From an uncultured Alphaproteobacteria bacterium (GTDB lineage Bacteria > Pseudomonadota > Alphaproteobacteria > UBA7985 > CAJQQZ01): 5,525 nt of DNA. Each line of letters opens with the position of its first letter. The stretch's first letter is position 1. Below the pieces are notes generated by a model that saw only the letters and a list, made by a program, of their open reading frames with translations, did not search any database and was not told the DNA's origin. The position numbers and the translations under genes are program-made. Where the stretch lies: the NCBI GenBank assembly GCA_905480445.1, contig CAJQQJ010000075.1, positions 1 to 5,525 of the forward strand. The letters are read 5' to 3'. Shown in pieces: positions 5,136 to 5,525 of the stretch.

Positions 5136-5441
5136 ATGCGGAGACGGGTCAGCGACCTCGTCGCTATGCTGGCTATCGTTTTGTCTTTTGCCCTAGCGGC
5201 ACCAAGCAGTAGCCTTGCGCAAACAAAAAATTCAGACATCAAATCTGCGCCTTCTAAAGGGTCTGTGGAAGACTTTGCTGACAAATGGGTCAAGAAAAAT
5301 GGTGGCGGTGATAGCCCGCTCGTCAACAGCTTTTGGCCAGAAGACGCTGCGTTGGATTTTGTTGTAGGCAAGAACTCAACCCCAACTATGAAGCGGATTC
5401 ACTCCTTGAGACCTCAGTATAAGGCCTATTTTCCCGTCTGA
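5136..5441 (+). CDS. Small secreted protein of unknown function
   Basis: I do not recognise this 101-residue protein. Residues 1-28 form a textbook Sec signal peptide: a basic start MRRR, a hydrophobic core LVAMLAIVLSFALAA (8-22) and a likely signal peptidase I site after SLA at residue 28, before QTK. The mature part would be about 73 residues, Lys- and Ser-rich at its start (KNSDIKSAPSKGSVEDFADKWVKKNGGGDS) and ending in FWPEDAALDFVVGKNSTPTMKRIHSLRPQYKAYFPV. It has no Cys in the mature part, no lipobox and no repeat. The start at ATG 5136 is set by the strong GAGGAG site; an in-frame TTG at 5112 lies within the ribosome-binding repeat. The gene follows mutL in the same direction but has its own promoter, so it is probably independent of mismatch repair. 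It would act in the periplasm or outside the cell. Confidence 0.75.
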   Translation: MRRRVSDLVAMLAIVLSFALAAPSSSLAQTKNSDIKSAPSKGSVEDFADKWVKKNGGGDSPLVNSFWPEDAALDFVVGKNSTPTMKRIHSLRPQYKAYFPV

Positions 5442-5525
5442 CATTACCGAATTAGCGATGGATTTCCAGTAGGATCAGTTATTTGCAACTTTTAGGGTTG
5501 GATATAGCCAATTTGGCATGGTTTC
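5442..5525. other. Right-edge non-coding tail
   Basis: No plus-strand gene fits here, and I see no terminator with a T-run after the secreted protein gene. An 11-bp palindrome, GCCAATTTGGC, lies at 5507-5517. On the minus strand a frame is open from the window edge to TGA at 5477-5475 and could be the C-terminus of a convergent gene, but 16 residues are too few to judge. Confidence 0.3.

Noticed and set aside
5057..5371. Minus-strand 104-codon open frame
   Set aside because: It is antisense to the secreted protein gene, whose promoter, ribosome-binding site and signal peptide are much stronger evidence.
5475..5525. C-terminal end of a convergent minus-strand gene
   Set aside because: Only 16 sense codons are visible before the TGA, with no recognisable sequence; it cannot be told from a random open frame.

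Overview
The window looks like a chromosomal segment from an alphaproteobacterium of moderate GC. Two observations point there. The left edge carries the N-terminus of an ATP synthase delta subunit that opens its own transcription unit, as in alphaproteobacterial atpHAGDC operons. The MutL C-terminus has the GQCNHGRPT...RLFGRR form, which I associate with that class. Genus cannot be named from the sequence alone. No tRNA, rRNA, CRISPR array, insertion sequence or phage gene was seen.

Layout, left to right. Positions 1-138 (minus strand) are the first 46 codons of atpH. A 240-base gap without a gene follows. Positions 379-1554 (minus strand) encode a complete Rieske-type non-heme iron oxygenase alpha subunit. 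Positions 1555-1661 are a compact divergent control region with two back-to-back promoters that share one -35 box and a 19-bp inverted repeat suited to a TetR-type dimer. Rightward from it run a small two-segment membrane protein (to 1961), a DUF2141-family exported or anchored protein (1964-2422) and a TetR-family repressor (2425-3006). These three are separated by 2-base gaps and have almost no ribosome-binding sites of their own, so they form a translationally coupled operon. Positions 3084-4964 are a full-length mutL of the endonuclease type, apparently read from a nearly leaderless transcript. A hairpin terminator (4996-5027) runs directly into a promoter with a perfect TATAAT (5049-5054). 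That promoter drives a 101-residue secreted protein of unknown function (5136-5441).

Working model: the TetR protein represses both its own operon and the divergent Rieske oxygenase from the shared palindrome, so that an unknown, probably hydrophobic or aromatic, compound induces both an oxygenase and two envelope proteins. This four-gene block sits between two core housekeeping genes (atpH and mutL), and its DUF2141 gene is more AT-rich than mutL in the stretches I counted. The main oddity is the first operon gene. The well-placed ATG at 1662, with promoter and ribosome-binding site, meets an in-frame TAA at 1716 just before the membrane protein's hydrophobic sequence, suggesting either a nonsense mutation or a coupled leader peptide.
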